64,000 nt of DNA from Streptomyces rochei (GTDB taxonomy: Bacteria > Actinomycetota > Actinomycetes > Streptomycetales > Streptomycetaceae): NCBI GenBank assembly GCA_002155895.1, contig MUMD01000266.1, positions 1 through 64,000 of the forward strand, written 5' to 3'. Positions 35,742 to 43,431 of the stretch are shown here, in pieces. Position 1 is the stretch's first letter; every line of letters starts with the position of its first letter. Under the pieces are notes generated by a model that worked only from the letters and a program-made list of their open reading frames with translations, had not been told where the DNA came from and did no database searches. Both the position numbers and the translations under genes were made by a program.

Positions 35742-37211
35742 TCAGCCCTGGCCCGCGTGGGTGTGGCTGTGGGTCCTCTCCGGCGGGCAGCGCCCGGCGT
35801 CCCCGGAGCGGTCCCGTCGCCAGTCGAGGACCGCCACGGTCAGCGCGCACAGCATCGCGGCGACGCCGCAGCCGACCGACAGGGCCACCGCCTCGCGGTA
35901 GTCGTCGTGGGTGGCGTTCAGCGTCAGGTAGAAGAGTCCGGGCAGGGCGGCGGTGCCGACGGCGCCGCCCAGCCGCTGCCCCGTCTGGAGGGCGCCGCCG
36001 GCCGCGCCGGCCATGTGCACCGGCACGTCCCGCAGCGTCATCGTGATGTTCGGGGAGATGACGCAGCCGCTGCCCAGTCCGCCGATCAGCAAGGCCGGGG
36101 CGGCGATCCAGGGCGCCGGGCCGGCCGGCGCCAGCCACAGCACCAGCGCCGTGGCACCCAGTCCCACCATGACGGCGACCAGCCCCCACACCGTCAGCAG
36201 CCGGCCCAGCCGGTCCACCAGCCGGCCCGCGACGGCCGCGGCGGTCGCGGAACCCACGGCGAACGGGGTCACCGCCAGTCCCGACATCAGCGGCGAGTAG
36301 CCGAAGCCGTTCTGGAAGAAGAGCGCGAAGACCAGCCACACGCCGCTGAAGCCGACGAAGTACAGGGCGGCCAGCCCCGCGCCGGTGGCGTAGCCCCGGG
36401 TCTCGGTGAGCAGTCCGGGGTCGAGCAGCGGCTCGCCGTCGCGGCGGGCCACGCGCCGTTCCCAGCGCACGAAGGCGGCCAGGATCAGCAGCCCGGCCGG
36501 GAACAGCCACCACACCTCGGCCACCCCGCCGCCCTCGGCGAGGACCAGCGGCAGCATCACGGCCAGGATGCCGGCGCCCAGCAGCGTCACTCCCACGGGG
36601 TCGAGCCGGCCCCGGCCGCCCGGTGCGACCCGGGGCAGCAGGCGGAGGCCGAGGACGAAGGCGAGGGCGCCGACCGGCACGTTGACGTAGAAGATCCACC
36701 GCCAGCCCTCCGGGCCGGCCAGGGCGAGGATCAGTCCGCCGACGACCGGCCCCACCGCGCTGGAGACGCCGACCGTGGCGCCGAAGAGCCCGAAGGCGCG
36801 TCCGCGCTCCGCGCCCCGGAACAGCTGCTGGATGAGCGCCGAGTTCTGCGGCGCGATGCTGCCCGCGGCGACGCCCTGGGCGAGCCGGGCGACGACCAGC
36901 AGCTCGATACCGGGGGCGGCCCCGGCGGCGGCGCTGCAGACGACGAAGGCGGCCAGGGCCACGAGGAAGACGCGCCGCCGGCCGAACGCGTCGCCGATCC
37001 GCCCTGCGGTGACCAGGGTCAGGGCGAACGCGAGGGCGTAGCCGGACACCACCCACTGCACGGACGCCGCCGAGGCGTGCAGTTCCCGTTGCATGGAGGG
37101 CAGGGCCACGGCGACGATCGTGACGTCCAGCAGGGTCATGAACCCGGCGACCAGGGTCACCCACAGGGCCCGCCACCGGTTCGGATCCGGTCGGTCGTCC
37201 GGACGGTGCAC
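35742..37211 (-). CDS. MFS drug exporter of the DHA2 (EmrB/QacA) family
   Basis: 489 aa, 14 predicted membrane helices. DHA2 motifs are WVTLVAGFMTLLDVTIVAVA (motif D1 in helix 1), the loop motif GRIGDAFGRRRVFL (motif A), VARLAQGVAAGSIAPQNSAL, and ATVGVSSAVGPVVGGLILAL (motif C), the last being typical of drug/proton antiporters. It exports an unknown hydrophobic compound. GTG 37211 is chosen because AGGGGAG lies just before it. A perfect eight-base inverted repeat lies about 100 bases upstream and could bind a regulator not encoded here. Cys-poor His-rich C-terminus (THSHTHAGQG). Confidence 0.9.
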   Translation of the reverse strand: MHRPDDRPDPNRWRALWVTLVAGFMTLLDVTIVAVALPSMQRELHASAASVQWVVSGYALAFALTLVTAGRIGDAFGRRRVFLVALAAFVVCSAAAGAAPGIELLVVARLAQGVAAGSIAPQNSALIQQLFRGAERGRAFGLFGATVGVSSAVGPVVGGLILALAGPEGWRWIFYVNVPVGALAFVLGLRLLPRVAPGGRGRLDPVGVTLLGAGILAVMLPLVLAEGGGVAEVWWLFPAGLLILAAFVRWERRVARRDGEPLLDPGLLTETRGYATGAGLAALYFVGFSGVWLVFALFFQNGFGYSPLMSGLAVTPFAVGSATAAAVAGRLVDRLGRLLTVWGLVAVMVGLGATALVLWLAPAGPAPWIAAPALLIGGLGSGCVISPNITMTLRDVPVHMAGAAGGALQTGQRLGGAVGTAALPGLFYLTLNATHDDYREAVALSVGCGVAAMLCALTVAVLDWRRDRSGDAGRCPPERTHSHTHAGQG

Positions 37212-37310
37212 GGGAACTCCCCTCACGAGGTGGACGCGGTCGCCTGCCTCCCGCCTGCGTCACCCGTGACCGGGGCTTCAAACCCGGAGGGCAAAGTCAC
37301 ACCATGAGAT

Positions 37311-37331
37311 CCCATAAGCTCGCCTTATGGG
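37311..37331. promoter_or_regulatory. Inverted repeat CCCATAAG-N5-CTTATGGG
   Basis: A perfect 8-bp inverted repeat (37311-37318 and 37324-37331), flanked by TGAG and CTCA that extend the dyad with a two-base asymmetry. It lies between the divergent MFS exporter and ferredoxin reductase genes and looks like a TetR/MarR-type operator. Confidence 0.55.
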
Positions 37332-37357
37332 CTCATAGACCGGACCCGCGTACCCAC

Positions 37358-37376
37358 TTAGGCTTGCCTTAGCTTA
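37358..37376. promoter_or_regulatory. Iron-box-like site (DmdR/DtxR type) before the ferredoxin reductase gene
   Basis: TTAGGCTTGCCTTAGCTTA matches the 19-bp actinobacterial iron box (TTAGGTTAGGCTAACCTAA) at 13 positions by my count. It overlaps the likely promoter of the downstream gene (TAGGCT at 37375-37380 is a plausible -10). Confidence 0.55.
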
Positions 37377-37422
37377 GGCTTCCCCGAGAGTCGATCTGTC
37401 ACCGCTCGAAGGGAACCTGAAC

Positions 37423-38787
37423 ATGCCCCGCCCTCTGCGGGTAGCCATCGTCGGATCCGGCCCGGCCGGAATCTACGCCGCCGACGCCCTGCTCAAGTCC
37501 GAGGTGGCCGCCGACCCCGGTGTGTCCATCGACATCTTCGAGCGCATGCCCGCCCCGTTCGGACTGATCCGGTACGGCGTCGCCCCCGACCACCCGCGGA
37601 TCAAGGGCATCATCACCGCCCTCCACCAGGTGCTCGACAAGCCGCAGATCCGTCTCTTCGGCAACGTCGACTACCCGACCGACATCAGCCTGGACGACCT
37701 GCGCGCCTTCTACGACGGCGTGATCTTCGCCACCGGCGCCACGGCCGACCGGGCGCTGCCGATCCCCGGCATCGACCTCGACGGCTCCTACGGTGCCGCC
37801 GAGTTCGTCGCCTGGTACGACGGCCACCCGGACTTCCCGCGCACCTGGCCGCTGGAGGCGGAGAAGGTCGCCGTCCTCGGTGTCGGCAACGTCGCCCTGG
37901 ACATCGCGCGCGTCCTCGCCAAGACCGCCGACGAGCTGCTGCCGACCGAGATCCCGCCGAACGTCTACGAGGGCCTGAAGGCCAACAAGGCGATGGAGAT
38001 CCACGTCTTCGGCCGCCGCGGCCCGGCGCAGGCGAAGTTCAGCCCGATGGAGCTGCGGGAGCTGGACCACTCCCCCAACATCGAGGTCATCGTCGACCCC
38101 GAGGACATCGACTACGACGAGGGCTCGATCGCGACCCGGCGCGGCAACAAGCAGGCCGACATGGTCGCCAAGACCCTGGAGAACTGGGCGATCCGCGACG
38201 TCGGCGACCGCCCGCACAAGCTGTTCCTGCACTTCTTCGAGTCGCCCACCGAGATCCTCGGCGAGGACGGCAAGGTCGTCGGCCTGCGCACCGAGCGCAC
38301 CGCGCTGGACGGCACCGGCAACGTCAAGGGCACCGGCGAGTTCAAGGACTGGGACGTCCAGGCCGTCTACCGGGCCGTGGGCTACCTGTCCGACCAGCTG
38401 CCCAAGCTGCCCTGGGACATCGACTCGGGCACCGTCCCGGACGAGGGCGGACGCGTCATCCAGGAGTCCGGCGAGCACCTGCGGTCGACGTACGTCACCG
38501 GCTGGATCCGCCGCGGCCCGGTCGGCCTGATCGGCCACACCAAGGGCGACGCCAACGAGACGGTCGCCAACCTGCTGGAGGACTACGCCGGCGGCCGGCT
38601 GCAGACGCCCTCCTCGCCCGACCCGGAGGCCGTGGACGCCTTCCTGGCCGAGCGGAACGTCCGCTTCACCACCTGGGAGGGCTGGTACAAGCTGGACGCC
38701 GCGGAGAAGGCGCTGGGCGAGCCGCAGGGGCGCGAGCGCGTCAAGCTCGTCGAGCGTGAGGACATGCTCCGGGAGAGCGGCGCCTGA
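37423..38787 (+). CDS. fprA: Ferredoxin-NADP+ reductase (adrenodoxin-reductase/FprA type)
   Basis: 454 aa. The FAD site is RVAIVGSGPAGIYAADALL (about residues 6-24), and the family motif ERMPAPFGLIRYGVAPDHP follows. The NADP fold VAVLGVGNVALDIARVLA is at about 147-164, then FGRRGPAQAKFSPMELREL, and the C-terminal FAD motif TGWIRRGPVGLIGHTKGDA. It passes electrons between NADPH and ferredoxin, for example to P450s or iron-sulfur enzymes. The ATG at 37423 follows a GAAGGGAAC site. The upstream iron-box-like element suggests it is derepressed under iron limitation. A 21-bp stem terminator follows the gene. Confidence 0.95.
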   Translation: MPRPLRVAIVGSGPAGIYAADALLKSEVAADPGVSIDIFERMPAPFGLIRYGVAPDHPRIKGIITALHQVLDKPQIRLFGNVDYPTDISLDDLRAFYDGVIFATGATADRALPIPGIDLDGSYGAAEFVAWYDGHPDFPRTWPLEAEKVAVLGVGNVALDIARVLAKTADELLPTEIPPNVYEGLKANKAMEIHVFGRRGPAQAKFSPMELRELDHSPNIEVIVDPEDIDYDEGSIATRRGNKQADMVAKTLENWAIRDVGDRPHKLFLHFFESPTEILGEDGKVVGLRTERTALDGTGNVKGTGEFKDWDVQAVYRAVGYLSDQLPKLPWDIDSGTVPDEGGRVIQESGEHLRSTYVTGWIRRGPVGLIGHTKGDANETVANLLEDYAGGRLQTPSSPDPEAVDAFLAERNVRFTTWEGWYKLDAAEKALGEPQGRERVKLVEREDMLRESGA

Positions 38788-38804
38788 GCGGACCGCACCG
38801 GCGC

Positions 38805-38851
38805 GGGCGCGGGCCCGGGACGAGATCCTGTCTCGTCCCGGGCCCGCGCCC
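38805..38851. terminator. Very strong bidirectional terminator, 21-bp perfect stem
   Basis: Arms 38805-38825 and 38831-38851 are fully complementary around a TCCTG loop. Outer GCACCGGC/GCCGGTGC arms (38794-38801, 38858-38865) can extend it. It separates fprA from the convergent Roadblock operon. Confidence 0.9.
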
Positions 38852-38880
38852 GTCCGGGCCGGTGCGCCGTGCGTTCGGGC

Positions 38881-39255
38881 TCAGACCTCCAGTTCGCTCT
38901 CGATCCGGCGCAGCTGGTGGCGGGCCATCGCCAGGTTGGCGCGGCTCGCGTCGAGCACCAGGTAGAGGAAGAGCCCGTTGCCGCCGCGGCCCTTGAGCAG
39001 GCGGATCAGGTGGTACTGGCTGTTCAGGGTGATCAGGATGTCCTCGATCTCCTCCTTCAGCCCGAGGAGTTCCATGGTGCGCAGCTTGGCCCGCACGACG
39101 TCGGTGTTGCCGGCGGCGGCCACCTCCAGGTTGAACTCTTTGCTGCCGCCGAGGGTGCCGAGCGCCATACCGCTGGTGTAGTCGACCAGCGCGGCGGCCG
39201 ACGCCCCGTCGATGGCACTGAGGCATTCCTTGAGCGAGGTCTCCAGGTTGGCCAT
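38881..39255 (-). CDS. Roadblock/LC7 domain protein 3
   Basis: 124 aa. The single domain shows the profilin-like LC7 layout: a first helix (LETSLKECLSAIDGASAAAL), strands (VDYTSGMALGTLG), a middle helix with VRAKLRTMELLGLKEEIEDI, and terminal strands (QYHLIRLLKGRGGNGLFLYL) plus a helix. Roadblock proteins act as GTPase-activating or dimeric scaffold partners of Ras-like GTPases (MglB type) and occur in Streptomyces conservons. This is last gene of a four-gene minus-strand operon that contains no GTPase. The ATG at 39255 follows GGAAAGGAA. Terminator directly downstream. Confidence 0.8.
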   Translation of the reverse strand: MANLETSLKECLSAIDGASAAALVDYTSGMALGTLGGSKEFNLEVAAAGNTDVVRAKLRTMELLGLKEEIEDILITLNSQYHLIRLLKGRGGNGLFLYLVLDASRANLAMARHQLRRIESELEV

Positions 39256-39308
39256 GGTGAGTTCCTTTCCGGACGCGATCTGTGCGTGTTCGGTACGTGA
39301 TCGGTTGA

Positions 39309-39833
39309 TCAGGTCGGCCGACGGTGGCCGCCGGCCTGGGGACTGGGCAGATGGGCGGGCCGCTGCGGGGTGCGGACCGGCAGGGTTCCGATGGGGCGGC
39401 CCGCTTCCGGGGCCGGGGTGACGACGCGCTCGGCGGAGGCGGTGCCGACGCCGTCCCGGCCGATGTGGGCACCGACCAGCTCCCCGATCCGCGCCCCGCT
39501 GCGCCGGCCCTCCAGGTGCAGCCGTCCGACGTTGACCCGCCCGTCGGCGAGCAGGGTGAGCACGACGGCCGGACCCGCGGCGTAGGTGGCGACGTAGCCG
39601 TCCGTCCCGCGCAGCAGCAGCTCGCGGAAGCCGCCGCGCCCGGTGGCGTCGGCCATGCGGTGGGCGACCCCGAGGGCCGCGGCGGTGAGGGCCGCGAGCC
39701 CCTCGGGTTCGGTGCCCGGCGCGTCATGGGCCAGGACGAGCCCGTCGACGGTGGCGGCGAGCGATCCGGTCAGCTGGGGTACGCGGTTGCGCAGCCCCCG
39801 CAGTTCGTCCAGGACGTCGCTCTCGACGGCCAT
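39309..39833 (-). CDS. Roadblock/LC7 domain protein 2, with C-terminal extension
   Basis: 174 aa. The Roadblock fold covers about residues 1-115 (LDELRGLRNRVPQLTGSLAA, GLVLAHDAPGTEPEGLAALT, RELLLRGTDGYVATYAAGPA, VVLTLLADGRVNVGRLHLEG), the arrangement seen in conservon CvnB proteins. A Pro/Arg-rich tail of about 45 residues follows and is probably disordered. The ATG at 39833 has GAAAGGAG upstream. It lies 38 bases after the winged-helix-like gene and 53 bases before Roadblock protein 3. No DUF742 or GTPase gene, usual companions in conservons, is present. Confidence 0.8.
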   Translation of the reverse strand: MAVESDVLDELRGLRNRVPQLTGSLAATVDGLVLAHDAPGTEPEGLAALTAAALGVAHRMADATGRGGFRELLLRGTDGYVATYAAGPAVVLTLLADGRVNVGRLHLEGRRSGARIGELVGAHIGRDGVGTASAERVVTPAPEAGRPIGTLPVRTPQRPAHLPSPQAGGHRRPT

Positions 39834-39871
39834 GAGCAGTCTCCTTTCGGCACGCTGTCGGCGCGCGCGGA

Positions 39872-40675
39872 TCACAGGGCCTCCAGGGCGTCACGGAGCC
39901 GCCGCAGCAGGGCGGTGTCCGGGTCGTCCCACACGACCCCGCCCGGCTCGGGTGCCGCGGCGGCCGGAGCGGGAGCGGGCGGGGCGGCGGTGACGAGACC
40001 GGCGGCGGCCAGGCGGCGCAGCTCGACGAGGGTGTGGTACGTGCGGCAGGCGAGCGCGGAGGCGATCTCGGCGGCCGTGCGGACGCCGTCGACCTGCGTC
40101 AGGGTCCTGCTGCGTCGCACCGGAAGACCGGCGGCGCGGGCGTCGCGCACCCGGGTGAGCGGGGCGGTGTCGATGGCGGCGTCCGGCCAGATGCGGTCCA
40201 GCAGGGCGCGTCGGCGTCCGGTCTCCCGGACGACGACGTCCACCGGCACGGATCTGACCGCGCCGAGCCAGTGCACGGCGCCGGGCCGGAAGCGGTGTGC
40301 GCGCGTGTCGTGGGCGAGCACGAAGTACGCGGCGTCGAAGAGCGCGCCCAGATGGCAGACCTCCAGCGCGCCGGCGGTGAGCCGGCCGCTGTCCACGAGC
40401 CGGTGGCCGACCCGATGCTGGGTGCCGCCCCGGTCGACCGCGTCCCACCAGCCGTCCGGCGGGACGGCGCCGCTGCGGGTGAGCAGGGCGCCGAGGTCCG
40501 GTGTGAAGGCGGACTCCACGTGCACCACGCGGCCCGCCGACAGATAGACGATGCCCCGGTCGCCCGACAGGGCCCCGGTCGCCCCCTCGGCCGCGAGGGC
40601 GCCGAGCGCCGCCGAGGTCGTCTCGTGCGCGGCCCATGCCGTCGTCACCCTCGTCACTCTCGCCACCCTCGTCAC
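39872..40675 (-). CDS. DUF4388/winged-helix-like protein of the Roadblock operon
   Basis: 267 aa from GTG 40675, which overlaps the preceding gene's stop (GTGA). The N-terminal half resembles DUF4388 (PatA N-terminal-like; ALSGDRGIVYLSAGRVVHVE is typical of the fold's hairpin). The central part is alpha/beta, and a C-terminal segment (TLTQVDGVRTAAEIASALAC, RTYHTLVELRRLAAAGLVTA) resembles a winged helix. A Pro/Ala-rich stretch ends the protein. Three further GTG codons lie in frame in a 9-bp tandem repeat at the start, so the true start is uncertain. The function is unknown; proteins of this type link to gliding/GTPase systems in other phyla. Confidence 0.65.
   Translation of the reverse strand: MTRVARVTRVTTAWAAHETTSAALGALAAEGATGALSGDRGIVYLSAGRVVHVESAFTPDLGALLTRSGAVPPDGWWDAVDRGGTQHRVGHRLVDSGRLTAGALEVCHLGALFDAAYFVLAHDTRAHRFRPGAVHWLGAVRSVPVDVVVRETGRRRALLDRIWPDAAIDTAPLTRVRDARAAGLPVRRSRTLTQVDGVRTAAEIASALACRTYHTLVELRRLAAAGLVTAAPPAPAPAAAAPEPGGVVWDDPDTALLRRLRDALEAL
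40640..40675 (-). repeat. 9-bp tandem repeat at a start codon region
   Basis: Read on the minus strand, four imperfect units GTGACGAGG, GTGGCGAGA, GTGACGAGG, GTGACGACG follow each other from 40675. Each begins with an in-frame GTG, so the repeat encodes VTRVARVTRVTT and offers four alternative starts. Confidence 0.8.
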
Positions 40676-41067
40676 CCGAGCACCAGACGTTCCGCCAGCT
40701 CGGCCAGCCGGATGCGGGCCAGCGCGAGATTGCCGTCGTTGCGGTCGAGCCACAGGTGGAGGAAGACGGTGCTGTCGAAGGGCGTGCTGACGAAGCGCAG
40801 CAGGTGGTAGGCGTCGCCGGTGGTGGCGATCAGGTCCTCGACCGCCGGTTCCTTGTCCGTCTCGGCGGCGCCGCCGGCGCCCAGGGAGGCGTTCTCCGCG
40901 ACATGCCGGGCCAGTTCGGCGGTCTGGGCCGCGGTCGCCTCCCAGTCGCCGCCCGGCGCGTCGCCGACGGCGCCCAGTGCGAGCCCGCTGATCCAGTCGA
41001 CCAGCGACGCGCCCCGCGCGCCGGGCAGCCGGATGGCTTCCACCAGACTCTCGTCGATTCCGGGCAC
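40672..41067 (-). CDS. Roadblock/LC7 domain protein 1
   Basis: 131 aa, first gene of the Roadblock operon. Segments follow the LC7 order: SLVEAIRLPGARGASLVDWI, SGLALGAVGDAPGGDWEATA, helix AAQTAELARHVAENASLGAG, VEDLIATTGDAYHLLRFVST, VFLHLWLDRNDGNLALARIR. Its C-terminal half is similar to that of Roadblock protein 3 (both end with a D-R-N/S-x-x-N-L-A-x-A-R-x-x-L helix), so the two probably arose by duplication. GTG 41067 follows GGGGAGGGG; the open frame upstream is without similarity. It is divergent from the YihY-type gene. Confidence 0.8.
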   Translation of the reverse strand: MPGIDESLVEAIRLPGARGASLVDWISGLALGAVGDAPGGDWEATAAQTAELARHVAENASLGAGGAAETDKEPAVEDLIATTGDAYHLLRFVSTPFDSTVFLHLWLDRNDGNLALARIRLAELAERLVLG

Positions 41068-41302
41068 GCCGGATCCCCTCCCCCTGCACGGCTGTACCGC
41101 GAACGTGACGCCGAGACTACGGAAAGTGCACGCATCCGGTGAGCGCTTTGGCATTTTCCAGAGGAACGTGCGCGCGCTGCGGCATACTGCGGTGTTTCGG
41201 CCGTGCTCGGCGCTTGCGGTGCGGCTTCGGGCGGTCCCGCGCTCCGGCGCGCGTTCCGCGTCCCAGGGGCTTGGGCCGGCCGTCGCGGGCAACCCGGGGG
41301 GC

Positions 41303-42388
41303 ATGGCCCGACTTCACCTTCCCCACCTCGGGAAGCACAAGGACGACACCGACGACACGGGTGGCTCGGCCGCCCGCGCGCCCGGGAGCACGGAGTCCGG
41401 CGACTACGGTCCGGACCCCTCCGCCGAGCGCGCCGCGCCCGACTCCCCCACCGAGCTGCCGAAGCGCTCGTGGTCCGCGCTGCTGCGGCGCGTGGTCGCC
41501 GAGTTCAAGGACGACGAGCTGACCGACCGCGCCGCCGCCCTGACCTACTACGGGATCCTCTCGCTCTTCCCGGCGCTGCTGGTGCTGGTCTCGCTGCTGG
41601 GCATCGCCGGGCGGTCCGCCACCCAGGAGGTGCTGGACAACATCCAGAAGCTCGCGCCCGGTTCCGCGCGGGACGTCATCACCGACGCCGTGGAACAGTT
41701 GCAGGCCAAGGCGGGCCTCGGCTCGGTGCTGGCGGTGGTGGGTCTGGTCGGCGCGATCTGGTCGGCGTCCGGTTACGTGGCCGCGTTCATCCGCGCCGCC
41801 AACGCCGTCTACGACGTGCCCGAGGGACGCCCGGTGTGGAAGGTGCTGCCGCTGCGGGTGGCCCTGACCGTGGTGCTGCTGGTCCTCGCCGTGGTCAGCG
41901 CGCTCATCGTCGTGTTCACCGGCAGCCTCGCCCAGCAGGTCGGCACCGCGCTCGGGGTCGGCGACACCGCGATGACGGTGTGGTCGATCGCCAAATGGCC
42001 GGTGCTGGTCGTGCTCGTCACCCTGATGATCGCGATCCTGTACTGGGCCACCCCGAACGCCCGGGTCAAGGGCTTCAAGTGGATCTCACCGGGCAGTGTG
42101 CTGGCCCTGCTGGTCTGGCTGGTCGCCTCGGCCGGCTTCGCCTTCTACGTGGCGAACTTCGGCTCGTACAACAAGACGTACGGCACCCTGGCGGGCGTCA
42201 TCATCTTCCTGGTGTGGCTGTGGGTGACGAACCTGGCCATCCTCTTCGGCCTGGAGTTCGACGCCGAGCTGGCCCGGCAGCGGGTGATCGACGGCGGCCA
42301 CCCGGCCGACCGGGAGCCGTACGTGGAGCCGCGCGACACGCGTGCCTGGGACGAGGCCGACCGGCGGCGGGCGGCGCCGGACGAGTGA
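41303..42388 (+). CDS. YihY/BrkB-family inner membrane protein
   Basis: 361 aa. A hydrophilic N-terminus of about 55 residues precedes the family start (LLRRVVAEFKDDELTDRAAA, then LTYYGILSLFPALLVLVSLL). About six membrane helices follow, with family motifs IWSASGYVAAFIRAANAVYD, YWATPNARVKGFKWISPGSV and the last helices ending LFGLEFDAELARQR. YihY proteins (formerly mislabelled ribonuclease BN) are integral membrane proteins of unknown transport or envelope function. The ATG at 41303 has a GGGGGG tract before it. It stands alone and is divergent from the Roadblock operon. Confidence 0.92.
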   Translation: MARLHLPHLGKHKDDTDDTGGSAARAPGSTESGDYGPDPSAERAAPDSPTELPKRSWSALLRRVVAEFKDDELTDRAAALTYYGILSLFPALLVLVSLLGIAGRSATQEVLDNIQKLAPGSARDVITDAVEQLQAKAGLGSVLAVVGLVGAIWSASGYVAAFIRAANAVYDVPEGRPVWKVLPLRVALTVVLLVLAVVSALIVVFTGSLAQQVGTALGVGDTAMTVWSIAKWPVLVVLVTLMIAILYWATPNARVKGFKWISPGSVLALLVWLVASAGFAFYVANFGSYNKTYGTLAGVIIFLVWLWVTNLAILFGLEFDAELARQRVIDGGHPADREPYVEPRDTRAWDEADRRRAAPDE

Positions 42389-42389
42389 C

Positions 42390-42434
42390 GCGGCCCGGCC
42401 CGGGAGCCCTCGGGGCGGCGCACGTCCGGGCCGC
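42390..42434. terminator. Probable terminator between yihY-like gene and SDR
   Basis: GCGGCCCGG (42390-42398) and CCGGGCCGC (42426-42434) pair; the 27-base interior contains a second small CCCGGG/CCTCGGGG fold. It separates two convergent genes. Confidence 0.5.
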
Positions 42435-42442
42435 GGCAGGGC

Positions 42443-43237
42443 CTACGGGAGGATCGAGTCGACGTAGCCCCCGTCGACGCGGACGGCCGCTCCGGTGGTG
42501 GCGGACGCCAGGGGCGAGCTGAGGTAGACCACCAGGTTGGCGATCTCCTCCGGCTCGATCAGCCGCTGGAGCAGCGACTGCGGGCGGTGCTCGCGCATGA
42601 AGACGCGCTGGGCCTCCTCCCAGGGCAGGTCCCGGTCGACGAGCTGGTACACGAACTCCTCGACGCCCTCGGTGCGGGTGGGTCCGGCGATGACGCAGTT
42701 GACCGTGACGCCGCTGCCGGCCGCCTCCTTGGCGAAGCCGCGGCCCACTGCCAGCAGAGCGGTCTTGGAGACCCCGTAGTGGATCATCTCGGCCGGGACG
42801 ACGACGGCCGAGTCACTCGCGATGTACAGCACCCGGCCCCAGCCGCGTTCCCTCATCCGGGGGAGATGGGCGCGCGTCAGCCTGACGCCGGCGAGGACGT
42901 TGATCTCGAAGTAGCGGCGCCACTCGTCGTCGCTGATCTCCAGCGCGGGCGTGGCCCCGAAGACACCGAGGTTGTTCACCAGGACGTCGACGTCGGGCAT
43001 CGCCTCCAGGGCCCGCCGCGCGCCCTCCTCGGTGCCGAGGTCGGCCGCCACCGGCACGAACGTGCCGTCCGGCACCTCGGCCCGCAGTCCGGCGACGCTC
43101 TCCTCCAGACGGCCGGCGTCGCGGCCGTTGACGCCCACCGTGGCCCCTGCCCGGGCCAGTCCGGCGGCGATCGCCGCTCCGATGCCCTGCGAGGAGCCGG
43201 TCACCAGTGCGGTCCGTCCGCCGAGGTCGAGGTTCAT
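42443..43237 (-). CDS. Short-chain dehydrogenase/reductase
   Basis: 264 aa classical SDR. Cofactor loop TGSSQGIGAAIAAGL (about 13-27), NRD equivalent GVNGRDAGRLEES suggesting an NADP preference, NNLG in place of NNAG, catalytic YGVSK with Ser in YIASDSAVV, and PTRTEGVEEFV after the PG region. C-terminal VDGGYVDSILP is the usual ending of FabG-like SDRs. The substrate is unknown. The ATG at 43237 follows AGGGAG. It is divergent from the unknown gene at 43432 and convergent with the YihY-type gene. Confidence 0.9.
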   Translation of the reverse strand: MNLDLGGRTALVTGSSQGIGAAIAAGLARAGATVGVNGRDAGRLEESVAGLRAEVPDGTFVPVAADLGTEEGARRALEAMPDVDVLVNNLGVFGATPALEISDDEWRRYFEINVLAGVRLTRAHLPRMRERGWGRVLYIASDSAVVVPAEMIHYGVSKTALLAVGRGFAKEAAGSGVTVNCVIAGPTRTEGVEEFVYQLVDRDLPWEEAQRVFMREHRPQSLLQRLIEPEEIANLVVYLSSPLASATTGAAVRVDGGYVDSILP

Positions 43238-43431
43238 CAGATCGCTCCCTGTCGTGCCGTACGGTCGGTCGCCGTGCTCCTGTCCAGCCTCGCCCACGGC
43301 CCGCCCGGGCCCCCGCCGACGGCACCGTGCGCCACGCCGCGCCCCGCCCGGTCGGCGGACCCCGGGTGCTCTCCGCTGACCTGCGGCGACGATACTTGCC
43401 TACGTCCGTGCCCCTGCTTCCCGATGGACTC

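Noticed and set aside
38881..41067. Conservon (cvnA-D)
   Set aside because: Roadblock proteins are present but the sensor HATPase, DUF742 and GTPase genes that define a conservon are not.
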